Assembly (NCBI RefSeq): GCF_008831285.2
Contig: NW_022204657.1
Location: 1-46,974, forward strand
Direction: 5' to 3'
DNA length: 46,974 nucleotides
Source of the DNA: Nymphaea colorata
Lineage: Eukaryota; Streptophyta; Magnoliopsida; Nymphaeales; Nymphaeaceae
A program made the position numbers and the translations under genes. The notes beneath the pieces were generated by a model, which ran no database searches, was not told the origin of the DNA, and saw nothing but the letters and a program-made list of their open reading frames with translations. Below, one piece after another: positions 8,446 to 19,205 of the stretch. The stretch's first letter is position 1. Each line of letters starts with the position of its first letter.

Positions 8446-10977
8446 TCATTTCCCAACATCATTCGCCATTTATGTTATTGGGCTTGTGTTTTGTGTACTA
8501 TTCGGCGCTACTGTTTGAGAAGAGTCTTATATTTTGCAATTCCCTTCCTTGAGAATATATCCACTATAGCAAGAAAGACAATGTCCATTAGTGGCATTAT
8601 AAGTGGAGCATAGCTAATTAACCTGGACGCATTTCAAGCTTTCTAGGGAGTAATAGAAGCTATTATAGCACTTGAGGCATCCCGAAACGTTAGACTTTAG
8701 CTGGCAATTGGGATCGACATCACTCACAATCTAACATTTAGTGGTATTTGTCACCGTATTGGTCTTTTTCTCGTATCCAGAATAGCATGTAATGCAGGCT
8801 CCCGTTGTCTGGTTGTAGATATTGCAATTTTAGTCTATGCTTTGGCATGATCCTTACTTATTGACAAACATTCTGGTGACGCAAGTGAGACATTTACCGC
8901 TATTTTGGTCGATGTTTATGCAGTATGAGTTTCCCGATTGAAAGACCTGGACGCAGTTGACAGCAAAACTAGAATTCGACACGGGTATGCCTTGATATCC
9001 GAAATAGCATTATATGCATTAACCATTATTATTGAACTTTTTGCATGAACTACTCAAGAAATCGTTGTTGCCCACCAAGCTATTGAGCAACAGGTCGAGG
9101 AAGCAACCGCCATTGACGTTGAGTTGATATCCATCGTAGCAACTTAAACAGAATCCGGAATTGGAGTCATAGGTTTTGCAAAGTGGGCTTACTGCAATGC
9201 ATACGAATTGAAAGTTGAAGTAATATCTTTCCATACATGATTGGCATATTCCGAAAAGGAATTTTTTGCAATTTGGATCCTTAGCTGCAAAGATGCACTG
9301 TCCGAAGCTATTGAACTGATAGGATGAAATGCATGCCAAGCATGCACCTTAAAGATCAAATATTTGGCAATTTTTATCAACACAAACTCCATCCTTCATG
9401 AGTCCATTATCGTTGCATTGCTGGCATTGGTTGCTGACGCTATCATAGACAGCGCAAAAGAACGGCAGAGGCCTACAGACGCCATTAGAATTGGCATATG
9501 ATCCATTATTGCACAATACGCATTTGGTGTAATTATCCTTGCTGATCATTTGGCAATTGGGTATGGAGGGAATGTAGAGACAGTTATAGTTGGAGATTAG
9601 ATTGTAGCTGGCCATGCATCTGCTGCATCGCCCTGAGAGGTCGGCTGTTTGACAGTTATCAGGCAAGGGCACGCAAAGTTGAACCTGTTAGTTGTAGGTG
9701 AAGAAAGGCTTGCACATGATGCAGTTTCCGGAAGCGTTGTTGAAGGTTAGACAATTCAAGTCTTGGTATACGCAATACTGCAGACTTGATCTTACACTGT
9801 AGCCCTTAAGGCATTGCAAACAATCTCCATTTGAGTTGAATTGCTGGCAATTCGGATCCATGAACTTGCAAATCCCATTGGGATTTAGCTTGTAATTGAC
9901 GACACAGATCTGGCATGCTCTTGTTATTGGATTGATTGTTTGGCAATTTGGGTCTATGCAATTTCCAGAGAACAGTTGAAAGTTTGCTTGGCATTGGGTG
10001 CAAGTGTTGGTAAAGCTGATACAAAAGGGAGGGAAGGGATTGCATTGGCCATTGCGTAGGAAAAATGACTTTTTGCATGCTTGGCATGTCACTCCGTTTG
10101 AACTGAAAGTCAAGCAGAAATTATTAATCATCAAAATACATGATCCATTGATCAGATTATACCCTGATTGACAGTATGAACATCTAGATGTTGCGAAATC
10201 AACAAAAAGACAGTTGGGTAGAGTAGCGTTCAATGAAAGGCAGGCCAGTTGGTTGGATTACAGATATTATGGGTTGGTGCAATTTTCACTAAAATTTTGA
10301 GCTGAGCTTATGATCTTTTCGAATATTTGGCATGATCCATTGAATATCCCATAGCCCTGCTTGCAAAACCTGCAAGTTAGTATGGGTTGGCTATCATCCA
10401 TCATATAGCAATTGTCGATGGCCTGCTGAGCAGAAACGCAGGCAGTGCCAATAAGCAACGATCCTGCTTGGCATTGAGTGCAAAGGCCGGTATTTTTGTC
10501 AAGGAAGGTGCATCTACTACTCTGGTAGACACATTTACCGTTATTTAATGTATATCTCGGTTGGCAGGCAGTGCAAGCTCCTTCGTTGTCGATTTGGATG
10601 CAATTGAGGTATTGGACTGAGCAGCTTCCAGTCATGAAGGTGAGGATGCCTCCGGGAAGGCATTGGACGCATTTACTATTCTTGTAGATCAAACATCCAT
10701 CGAACATCCGCTGGCAAATATTCCAGATAGTTTAAAAAGTGGGCTTGCAGGTGATGCAGTTCAGCGATTGATCGTACGTTGCGCAGTTTTGGATCGTACT
10801 CTCCGAGATGCAAAGTCCCGTCTATATGAGAGTGAATCCGCCCACGCAGGCAAGACAAGTTGTTCCGCCCTGACTGTTATCCTTGCAGGAAGCGCAGTTG
10901 AGGTCGCAACTTAGAGACGTTTGGAGGATCGTGGTGAGTATTGTGAGAAGAAGGATCATGCCCTTGGCGCAGGACAT
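8446..10977 (-). CDS. Secreted Cys-rich repeat protein (VSP/furin-like repeats)
   Basis: An uninterrupted 843-aa reading frame with TAA/TAG as Glu and a single TGA end. N-terminal signal peptide (MSCAKGMILLLTILTTILQTS). The rest is a chain of ~20-25-residue units of the form NC-x-x-x-x-G-x-C-x-x-C-x-x-G-Y-x-L-x-x-G-x-C, like ciliate immobilisation-type and protozoan variant surface proteins and growth-factor-receptor Cys-rich repeats. Many Cys-x2-Cys pairs imply disulfide stacking outside the cell. The C-terminus (QTVAPNSTQNTSPITEMANDVGK) is polar, without a hydrophobic GPI or transmembrane tail, so it may be secreted, perhaps into a stalk, lorica or mucous layer. No introns. Confidence 0.85.
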
Positions 10978-11102
10978 ACTTTATAGAAAATATTAACATA
11001 GGCATATAAAGTCAGCGAGGAATCCATTATCATCTAAACGAGGATGCCCATTCCTCATCTCTTTTTTATTTTTGGGAATCGGAAATGGTTAGATAATATG
11101 AG

Positions 11103-11112
11103 AATTGTCTCC
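11103..11112 (+). promoter_or_regulatory. Shared AATTGTCTC(C/T) element of the microprotein array
   Basis: AATTGTCTCC at 11103 recurs as AAATTGTCTC at 12901 and AATTGTCTCT at 13497, each 60-70 bp upstream of an array start codon (copies 1, 4, 5); variants lie at 11799 and 12281. Constant spacing upstream of paralogues suggests a common promoter element, though shared ancestry would also explain it. Confidence 0.45.
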
Positions 11113-11164
11113 TAACTCAAGTTTAAATCGAGATGAGGAGTGATGTTGATAATAATAAGATAGG

Positions 11165-11332
11165 ATGGGTGTGCTCAAGTGCATCTGTGTTAGCGCTATG
11201 AGGGCGATTGGATTCGCAGTTACTGGTCCAATTGCCGGTTCTCTTGCTGCTATCATTCAGTCAGTCGTGTATGGAGGGGCGGTTGGAGCTCGTTCGCTGT
11301 TTGCAGCTGCTCAGAGAGTTGCGATGGGATGA
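11165..11332 (+). CDS. IFI6/IFI27-like glycine-rich microprotein 1
   Basis: A 55-aa hydrophobic protein with AIGFAVTGPIAGSLAAIIQS...YGGAVGA, the same core as copies 2-5. It resembles the small Gly/Ala hydrophobic core of interferon-induced 6-16/ISG12 proteins (G-F-T-x-x-G-x-x-x-G-S-x-A-A...G-G-x-V-x-x-G-S). It ends earlier than its paralogues and lacks their terminal Pro-x-Pro. Likely membrane-associated. Upstream AATTGTCTCC motif 62 bp before the ATG. Confidence 0.7.
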   Translation: MGVLKCICVSAMRAIGFAVTGPIAGSLAAIIQSVVYGGAVGARSLFAAAQRVAMG

Positions 11333-11880
11333 GCCTACCGATTGATATGCATCTTTTGTCTTATTTACAATTCTAACGATACTCTTATCAAGCCATCAAA
11401 ACATCTTTTTTATGAATTGGGACTAATTAAGTAGGAAAATGAGATTTCCATGACGATAATTCATTCAATTTTCTATGAAAATAAAACACTTATCGACGAA
11501 CAGTTAGATTGTATGTGATTATCAGCTTGAATAATCAATCATTATCATCAGCTATTTTATTTCTGTCTTCAGTTTCACGCACCATTTGCTTTATTTAAGC
11601 TTAACAGCTTTTCACGACGTATTGTCATTGAAGAAAGATGATAAAAATGATTTATGGGACAGATGATGAATGATGATATGTTTTGCATACCACACAATAC
11701 AAATAATAAAAGTAGAACTTGATGAATCGTCCAATTTCTCATCCTTTTCTCTTTTCTCTAATCCAACAAGAATTTTTATCATTGATTTTTCTATCGGAAA
11801 TTGTCAAGTATTGACTCTTATTTTGATCTTAAGTCATATATCAATCAAGACGTTCGATAATTATAATCACGAAAAGTAAA
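11333..11880. other. Intergenic between microprotein copies 1 and 2
   Basis: 548 bases, AT-rich. It contains an AATTGTCAAG element at 11799, 82 bp before copy 2, a variant of the motif shared by the array. ORFs here are short and lack features. Nothing else seen. Confidence 0.6.
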
Positions 11881-12060
11881 ATGGGATTCTTGACTTCGCT
11901 TGCTGTCGGTGCTGTTGGAGTGATTGGCTTCGCTGCTACTGGTCCAGTAGCCGGTTCCTTGGCCGCTGTCATCCAGTCGACTGTGTATGGAGGCGCAGTG
12001 ACTGCCGGATCATGGTTCTCGATTGCTCAGAGCATCGCCATGGTCCTCCCAACTCCTTGA
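11881..12060 (+). CDS. IFI6/IFI27-like glycine-rich microprotein 2
   Basis: The best-preserved member: an intact 59-aa frame, MGFLTSLAVGAVGVIGF then ATGPVAGSLAAVIQS, YGGAVTAGSWFSIAQSIAM and a terminal LPTP. Gly residues recur every three or four positions (glycine-zipper style), which in known small membrane proteins supports tight helix packing. No signal peptide distinct from the hydrophobic body. Membrane insertion is inferred; function unknown. Confidence 0.8.
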   Translation: MGFLTSLAVGAVGVIGFAATGPVAGSLAAVIQSTVYGGAVTAGSWFSIAQSIAMVLPTP

Positions 12061-12510
12061 TTAAAATGCTTATTGGGATCATATTCCTTCATCTATCATG
12101 AACAACCATAAAATCAAGATAACTCTTGGATGGTTTTAGATCATCAATCCATCAAGAAGAAGGCTGGAATGGGAAGAGTGAAAATTTTACTTGCGCAAAG
12201 ATTGATTAATCATGCATCATAAGCTTATTGATCGAAACAATGTCATTTACCTGCTTAAAGAGCGGGTTAAGTTTTCTTAGATTGTCTCTGGTTTTTTCTT
12301 TTTGCTTAAGAGAAAGCATAAAAGAAAGCTGTCGATATTATTATTGATCCCAGTGTAAGCTATTGTGTTTTGTTGCATTCGTGATGCTTATTTCGGCTCT
12401 TCTATTTTTTATGTATATCAGAATTGGCCAAATTCATCAATAATTGACTCCTAAATCGCCTTTTAATAACTGTTTAATCAAGCCATTCAATATATTAATT
12501 CGATTGAACT
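12061..12510. other. Intergenic between microprotein copies 2 and 3
   Basis: 450 AT-rich bases. An ATTGTCTCTG element occurs at 12281, further from its gene (230 bp) than in copies 1, 4 and 5. No other feature seen. Confidence 0.6.
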
Positions 12511-12689
12511 ATGGGATTCTGTGCTTACCTCGCATCACGATACTCGGAGCTATTGGCTTTGCTACGACCGGACCAGTTGGAGGCTCTCTGGCTGCATTCA
12601 TTCAGTCATTCTTTTACGGAGGCTCAGTCGCTGCTGGATCATGGTTTGCTGCCGCCCAAGCATTTGCCATGGCCTCACCGACTCCTTGA
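12511..12689 (+). pseudogene. IFI6/IFI27-like microprotein 3, one-base frame break
   Basis: Starts MGFC like copy 2 and ends IGFATTGPVGGSLAAFIQS...GGSVAAGSWFAAAQAFAMASPTP, but the two parts are in different frames; the break lies near 12535-12545. Length is 179 bases, one short of the 180 of copy 2, so exactly one base is missing. Either a pseudogene or a consensus deletion; otherwise fully conserved. Confidence 0.7.
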
Positions 12690-12967
12690 TTTGCATACTT
12701 ATTTGGAATAAATAATACTCATAATCATCGGCACAGCAAAACATTGTCATGGATTCTCTTCCATCCGAATGGAGGAGTGATCAATTGACTGATATGCCTT
12801 GTACCCATCTGCCAACCTAAATGCCAAAACATCAGTGGAAGAAGTCATTTATTCACAATTGAGCATAATTACATATTTTCTCATGATTTTAATTTTAGAG
12901 AAATTGTCTCCAGTTTTCAAATCGTGAAGAAAGTTCAGGAGTAAAGTTAATAATAATATTGAACCTT

Positions 12968-13152
12968 ATGGGTGGAATAATTGTGGAGCTGTAGTTGCGG
13001 TACTTGGAGTGATTGGATTCTCAGCTGTTGGTCCAGTAGCAGGCTCTTTTGCTGCTATTATCCAATCTACCTTTTACGGTAAGGCAGTAGCATCTGGATC
13101 CATCTTCTCAATACTTCAAAAGGTAGGAATGCTTCTTGGACGCCTCTTATGA
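12968..13152 (+). pseudogene. IFI6/IFI27-like microprotein 4, one-base frame break
   Basis: The core VLGVIGFSAVGPVAGSFAAIIQS...YGKAVASGSIFSIL is in a frame different from the only suitable ATG (12968); 185 bases is one short of 62 codons. A 23-nt GT-AG intron directly after the start could also join the frames, but the paralogues have none there. The C-terminus differs (KVGMLLGRLL). Confidence 0.6.
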
Positions 13153-13557
13153 TCTCCATACCCCAATTATTTGAAACTATTCATTTTAAGATTATGAAAT
13201 CTTCATATACTTATGTTCTATTTGAGCGTAAGTCATTAAAGAATGGTTATTTTTAACGTAAAGCAAAAGATATGCACATTTATTGATATGTTTTGTATCA
13301 TTTCAAAGAAAAACAAAAGAATGAAAAATAAAGTTTATTCATCTGTTTATAGCGATAGACTCGGACAAATAAATAAAGAAAGTCAAATTGTAAAGATTGA
13401 TAAAGGATTGACTTTCAAGCTGCCATTTAAGATAATATTTTCTTTCTATATTTTGTTTATGTTGTTGTTTTAACATTAAAAAGGAAAAAGTTAAAAATTG
13501 TCTCTACTTTTGATAAAATCGAAAGGGTGAGTAAGAGATTTATAATCATTGATTAAG
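13153..13557. other. Intergenic between microprotein copies 4 and 5
   Basis: 405 very AT-rich bases. An ORF beginning at 13243 is Lys/Ile-rich, resembles nothing and is probably chance. The AATTGTCTCT element lies at 13497-13506, 52 bp from the copy 5 start when counted from its end. Confidence 0.55.
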
Positions 13558-13736
13558 ATGGGCTTCCTAACATATGGTCTCGTTTGGATTCTCGGAGCTG
13601 TCGGCTTTGGAGCAGCTGGTCCAGTTGGCGAAGTGTTGCAGCTGGAGTGCAATCAGCGGTATATGGAGGTGCAGTGGCTTCAGGATCATGGTTCGCCATA
13701 CTCCAAGGAATAGCTATGACGCTTCCACTTCCTTGA
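13558..13736 (+). pseudogene. IFI6/IFI27-like microprotein 5, one-base frame break
   Basis: MGFLTYGLVWILGAVGFGAAGPVG in frame one, then SVAAGVQSAVYGGAVASGS...MTLPLP in another; the break is at about 13629 (GGCGAAG). 179 bases, one less than copy 2. Apart from that base the gene is as well conserved as the others. Confidence 0.7.
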
Positions 13737-13892
13737 TCAAAAGACCATATCATCATCATAATTTTCCTATATAAAATATAAATGCAAGACTTATAATATT
13801 TGTTTGGTTAATCAAATGATAGCCCATGATGATAAACATCCAAAATGATAATGAGTGTTTGCTAAAGATATTAGAAATACATCATTAAAACC

Positions 13893-14644
13893 TCATTACT
13901 TGATAAATAAAAATTGTGATTTCTTTTCATATCCCTAATCGAAGCATTAGTTTTCTTTATTAAACTCCATGCTATCCTCTTCATTCTAATGTATCAACTT
14001 ATCGAAGATGTTTTATTTAATCTCCTACAAATACTCTCCCTTTTTACTCGACTGCGACAACAGACTGGTCTTGGTCGAGTTCATCTTCAAGCTATTATTC
14101 CTGGCATTATTTTTAAACGACCTCCGATGCCTTTGCTGCAATTTCATTTGCAATATTTTTTCCTGCATGTCCAGCTCAAATTTCACCTTGGTGTAGATCT
14201 CAATGGCCTTATAATCCCCCGATAAAAGTAGGATTTTATCTATTCATTCGTCGATTTCACGCTTGTCCTATCCTCTATCTCCTTCAAATGGGTCACCCTC
14301 TGCTGTTCCCGACACTTCTTACCCAACAGGCTGGCCTATTCGGTATTTATGAGGCTTATTCCATCTTTCTTCTATTGGCCGATATTGAGAACCGTGAGTT
14401 ATAGTTTCCGTTTGGCATTTTCGGCCTACTGTTGTTAGAATACCTCTTTCATCCTTATCTGGAAATATTTGAACTTGTGACTGCCGATGGATTCGTAATA
14501 CTCAAACCCTAGGGAATAGAGTTCCAGCAGTCTGCAGAGGTTATTTTGCAGTGGCTAATTGCCGAGCTTGACCTAGATCTCACTCTACAGCAAGAGGTGA
14601 GCGTAGTTGGGTGGAAGTTAGAGCTTCTGATACGATTTTCGCAT
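13893..14644 (-). CDS. Coiled-coil protein, unknown family
   Basis: About 250 aa, rich in Glu, Lys and Gln, mostly helical, with a conserved-looking LLLSGDYKAIEIYTKVKFELDM segment and a Ser/Lys/Asn-rich C-terminus. The N-terminal part (KEVFEQQEAENAKRKLE) and the GDYKAIE part are one base out of frame around 14236-14245, beside an AAAA run; 752 bases is one short of a full frame. I do not recognise the family; the style resembles axonemal or basal-body coiled-coil proteins, which is only an impression. Confidence 0.55.
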
Positions 14645-14900
14645 TGGAGTAAAATTAAAATTATCAAACTTGGTAAATTATTGATAACGATTAATAAATT
14701 ACTTTGTTTTATTCTGGATTATAGTATTATTGGACCGCAAACCAAAGATATCAAGGATTCGGAAAGATATTTAAGAGAAAAATTAATATTTTTTGGAGTT
14801 TTTACAAGTAAGCTCTCTTATAGTCAAAGAAACATAGTAAAGGCTTATTTTAAGTCGTTATTTGAATGCTATGATGGTGGTTTATAATCTTAGATGAGAA

Positions 14901-16507
14901 TCAATCAACTGTGCAATCGTTGCAGAAAAAGGCATCATCCGGCATGTTCTTAATCTCAGTGTTCCTCATAATAATATCAGTGATGGTCGTTTGCTTGATC
15001 TATGCGATGACCTCTTGGGGATAGGCATACTCATACCAAAACCTGTCACCATCCCGAATCGATCGGAACTGCTCTCCAGCAATAGTGGCTCCGAGCTCAC
15101 CAACATGGATCCTTTCAACTTGATCTCACCCAAAACACCGACGTAAGTGTCGATATTGTCAACACTGATGAAACTTTTCTCGATGATGAAACGATCCATC
15201 TCGTCATCGAAAATCTCCTCGAAGGTAGCCAGCCTCTTCAATCCGAAAGCAACACGCAAGGAGTTGTAATCAGCCACACCGTGATCTCTGTTTCTGTCTG
15301 TGTTGATAGCGAAAAGATCGAAGTTTCTGCCCATCACAGCCGGTGGAATGTTTCTCAATTCGTCAACGTAGTCCAGAGTTCTTTCCTTGGCGAGGGTGAA
15401 GGCAAGGCCCTTCAGGATTGTATTGACTCTGAAGTAGGTGAGAGTTTGGGGATTACTGACAAGCAGATCGAGGAGATTGATCTTTTAAACGGTCCTATTG
15501 TTGTTATCGACTGCCTTGTAGGTATTGGTGACGTAAGGATGGCCGATTCTGTAAGCAGTTGATGAGAATTCAGTGGTGATGGTGGGATCTGCGCTCTCAT
15601 TGCAGGTCTTGTATTGGCCGACGTATTTATCGAAGTGAACCTTTCCGAAGAGATTAGGAAGGTAATCGTCCATGCTGATTTTTTGGATGAGCCAATCACG
15701 TAGTTTCTAGCCATGTTGAATACCTCCTGGTCGTTGAAAGTATCATTGGCCTTCACGATCATATCACAGAGCCTGTTGTGTTCTCTCATGAAGAGGATTT
15801 GCAGAGTAGTCAAACCCATGTTCTCAATTGCTCTTACATCTCCAGCGAAGAATTGTCCATTCTCATCGATGGGAAGCAGATCACCAGTGGAAGTTTTGAG
15901 TTTCCCATTCTTATAGCTTCTAACTTTCTTGTGGACTTCCTACGTGGAGCCGTAGATCATACTGGCATCGATCCAGGCGGTGAGTTGATTGAGATTGGTT
16001 CTAATAGGTTCTGTGGCATTGTATTCGGATCTGAAGTAAGTGATATTTTTTTTCCAGTGCATTTGGGGTCAAAATATTCGTCGCATCTTGGGATTTGGAT
16101 TGTGACTTGCTCGGTTGTTCCCTCTTGGCTGAGAGTGATATCGTGATCGAGGAACTGTCCCCATGTTCCAAACAGCATGGTCAGGTTGAATTCGTTGGGC
16201 TTGACAATATTTCCATCTAATTTTGATACGGTTTCGCTTAAAAATCTTGGGTTTGGTAGGTTCTAAACTGGTTGGCTTTTTCCGTCCTCATAGCGAGCAG
16301 GGGTTCTCCTTGCAATGTTGGTGAAGGATTTCCCCATTATTTATTTCTGAGATTGTTGTTGCTGCCATCGATGGTCCTTAGGATGGGCTGCAGTTTGAAA
16401 AGTCCGTTGACGTCAACGTCTTTGCCTTTGTTTTTGATCTCCTGGATCACAAAGGCTTGTGTGAGTAGGCAAAAAGTGAATAAGGTGAGAATCAATGATG
16501 CGTTCAT
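14901..16507 (-). CDS. Secreted animal-type haem peroxidase
   Basis: About 536 aa. Signal peptide MNASLILTLFTFCLLTQAF; then RTIDGSNNNL, the distal-haem WGQFLDHDITL (catalytic Gln and His), FRSEYNATEPIR, NQLTAWIDASMIYGS, FMREHN, SMDDYLPNLFG, the proximal region NRDHGVADYNSLR, and GDRFWYE near the end. This is the peroxidasin/cyclo-oxygenase-type superfamily, oxidising substrates with H2O2 outside the cell. Four one-base gaps break the frame: near 16329, at the A8 run near 16055, near 15680 and at 15107; total missing bases (4) make the length divide by three. UAR appears as Glu (for example YGSTEEVHKK). Divergent from the hydrolase at 16797. Confidence 0.85.
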
Positions 16508-16796
16508 GCTCAATTTATGATTATAATTCTTACTCCATATGTTGAAGATTTGCGAAAATATAGTTGAGATAAAAGTGAAAAACCCTCATAGGAAGTGATG
16601 GATTTAATATCTTTTTGAACTCTTGACGAAGGAAAATCATCTTGAAAAAGATATCAAATATTTTTAGCCTTCCCTTATTTCCCTAACTTCATCCAATAAA
16701 GGATAATGTGAATTAAGGAGCTGTTGGTCTTGCTTTGTGTGGAGTTTATTATCCTGCATTCTGAAGCTTCAATATATAGCAATCTATAATAATATA

Positions 16797-17407
16797 ATGA
16801 TGCAGGTGGCTCGTCTCAATAGGTCCAAAGCTATTTTAATGCTCTGCGATATCCAAGAAAAATTTCTACCAAAAGTCTATTCCTCCGATGCAGTCAAAGA
16901 AGCAGCCATCCTCACTCTCAGAATCGCTAATGTTTTCAATCTTCCTGTGATAGCACCGAGCAATACCCTAAAGCTTTCGGAAAGATAATCCCCTAGCTCG
17001 CTAGCATCTTGCCTCAAGACTACCACTACGCTGAAAAAATGTACTCTTTTGCTAAAATAGCACCTTCTCAATGGTGAATGAGGACGTATAGTCTGCATTA
17101 AAAAAATATCCATAGCGAAACCAGGTGATTTTAGTCGGCATGTAAACGCATGCCTGCATAGTTCAAACATTCATCGACCTTAAGCTTCGCAACTACGATG
17201 TTTTTCTTCCCTTCGACGCAATATCAAGCATCAGGGCATCCGACAGAACCTACGCAATCCAGAGAATGATCAGCCAAGGAGGAATCTCACGAGCGTGGAG
17301 AGCATCGCTTTGAACTTCTCGGCAACTATAAAGATGAGCACTTCAAAACGATTGCGAACATACTTAAAGAAACTGGGCCTCGATCCAATGCCATTGCGCA
17401 TCTATGA
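16797..17407 (+). CDS. Isochorismatase-like (cysteine) hydrolase, ISOC1/2 type
   Basis: About 204 aa, the usual size. Conserved elements in order: LFLCD-like ILMLCDIQEKF (catalytic Asp), EQYPKAFG, the catalytic Lys region EKMYSFAK, VILVGMETHACIVQT (catalytic Cys; the E is a TAA codon), DAISSIRASDR and ESIAFELLGNY. Four single-base gaps (near 16960, 17074, 17289 and 17312) interrupt it; adding four bases gives an exact frame. With four breaks in 611 bases this is either a decaying gene or poor consensus; every catalytic motif is retained, favouring the latter. Confidence 0.8.
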
Positions 17408-17539
17408 TCATCCACAACAGTCTGAGGGGCTAAATGGGTATATTTAGAGAAGGTTAAAAGTTCCTTTGAAAATAATTTTTACTAACTACTTTTATACCTT
17501 GATATTGACTATTTTTAAGTGGGCGAATACTATAATCAA

Positions 17540-19155
17540 ATGAAAAAAACAACCATGAGCGCACCCAAGCCGAAACAGCAGGAACTTGTCGCCATGAACC
17601 GCGCCAAAGAAGAACAGGACTTCCTCATTCTCCTGTGCTACCTCAGAAGGTCTCCGAAGATAGTCCAATAACTCTTCAATCCATACGTGAAGGAGCTTGC
17701 TAATCAGTATTCCTCGAACTCCAACATCGGCCTGCTCATCGACAAGCTCAGGACAAGCACCAGGGGCAAGAATAGACTGGAGAAAGAGACCATTCTTCTC
17801 TTCGACAACTTTACCAGCCTGCTTGATCTCCAAAGTCTCGCCTCCAAGATGGCAAGCATCAAGAGCCAGTGCGCAAGGACTAAGGGAAGGAACGAAAGCA
17901 CGACCAGCTATAACGACAATTACCACACCATCAACCTCATACGGCCCAAGTATTACCTAACTGAAAAGATAGCCAACAGGAGGCTTAAATTGACATTGGA
18001 GTAAGGGCCCAAAATCTATCAGACAATCAGAGCCACCTCTACGCTGAGCCAGATTCTACGAAAGATTGAATGAGCTTGTTCATTTCAAGAGCAATAAGAA
18101 GCACAAGGGATCAATTTTGCTGCTCGAATACCAAGGCCACGCCATCTACGGAGGCCGAACCTATGCAGTCCTCAACAACTCTGCAGTGGAGATTTGGGAA
18201 ATGAGCAATCACATCTTCCCGTTTCCCTTCGCAAATGAGGAAAACCAAAATGAATCAATTGATTACGCTAATGATCTGAATGGCTCAATCAAGTCAGGAC
18301 ATATCGAACAGCCAGTCTTCGAAATGAAATACAAGTTCTACGCTCACAAGGATAAGGTGACATGCGCTTCCTTCTCATCAGACGAGTTCTACTTGATTAC
18401 GGGAGGAGTGGATAAAAAGGTCAAGCTGTGGTGCCTAGGCTCAGGATTTTGCTGGCGGAGTATAAATGCCACGCGAGGACTATATGGGACGTCCATTTCA
18501 ATCCGTCAGGATACTACTTCTTGAGCGGATCGGCTGACGGTTTGATGGTCCTATGGAAAACTGACACTTCATTCGCCCAAAGAATCTTCAACCACGGCGC
18601 CGACGTCTACAAGGTCAGCTTTGCAAAGAACCCAAATTACGCCATTTCTGCTGGAGAAGACTGCAAGGTGAAGATTTGGCATATCCTCGAGGCGCAAATC
18701 AAATACGTAGTCATTTTTATATTTAGAGTCTGGAGTTGGCCAATCCAGTGGTCAATTTCAATCTCGGCCATTCCGGCATTCTCATCGTGGTTATTGAATC
18801 AGACGGAAGAGTGACAATCTTCAACCTCATTCAAGGAACCATGCTCGTTTCCTTCTACTTCTACGCCAAGAGAATCAGGCAGACATGCGAATCCAGAGAA
18901 ATCATCCACGATGCCTGTCTTTCCGAAGACGAAAGAGAGCTCACCTGCATCACCAGCCAGCACATACTCCAATATTCCATGGACGTTCTCGAGTCCCAAA
19001 GAAAAATCAATGTCTTCGAAAAAGGTCCAAAATCCCAGGATCCTGAACGCAAAGTAACGCCAAAGGAAGTGCTGATGATTCCCAAGAGCGTGCGTATAAA
19101 TTTCTGCGGATACCGTGACTACCGTCTTCTGGTGGTGGGTGCGGCGACTCAATGA
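17540..19155 (+). CDS. TAF5: TAF5-like WD40 protein (TFIID subunit)
   Basis: The C-terminal half is a WD40 propeller with TAF5-style repeats: YKFYAHKDKVTCASFSSD..YLITGGVDKKVKLW, LLAEYKCHARTIWDVHFNP.GYYFLSGSADG, RIFNHGADVYKVSF, LGHSGILI...ESDGRVTIFNL, and a final PKSVRINF...LLVVGAA resembling TAF5's TK-T...L-L-AAG ending. A 20-nt intron lies at 18707-18726. The N-terminal 177-aa ORF (17540-18073) is helical and not recognisably the TAF5 NTD2 domain; it is joined here because the WD40 frame has no start of its own and the frames meet at 18050-18070 with a +1 offset. A second break (one base missing) is at about 18448, beside TTTT. TAF5 anchors the general transcription factor TFIID. Confidence 0.7.
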
Positions 19156-19205
19156 TGTGGTTATTAATGATTAAGTCTGAAATTTAAAGTTATATTATAT
19201 ACGTT

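Noticed and set aside
13243-13473. Possible small Lys-rich membrane protein
   Set aside because: Lies in very AT-rich spacer where open frames are expected with only TGA as stop; no relatives in the array.
14546-14887. Plus-strand ORF of 113 codons between the coiled-coil and peroxidase genes
   Set aside because: Partly antisense to the coiled-coil start and otherwise AT-rich Lys/Ile/Leu sequence; no supporting feature.
18430-18450. A 14- or 17-nt intron in the TAF5-like gene
   Set aside because: Removing it deletes five residues from a WD40 repeat whose Trp-to-His spacing is perfect if only one base is missing.
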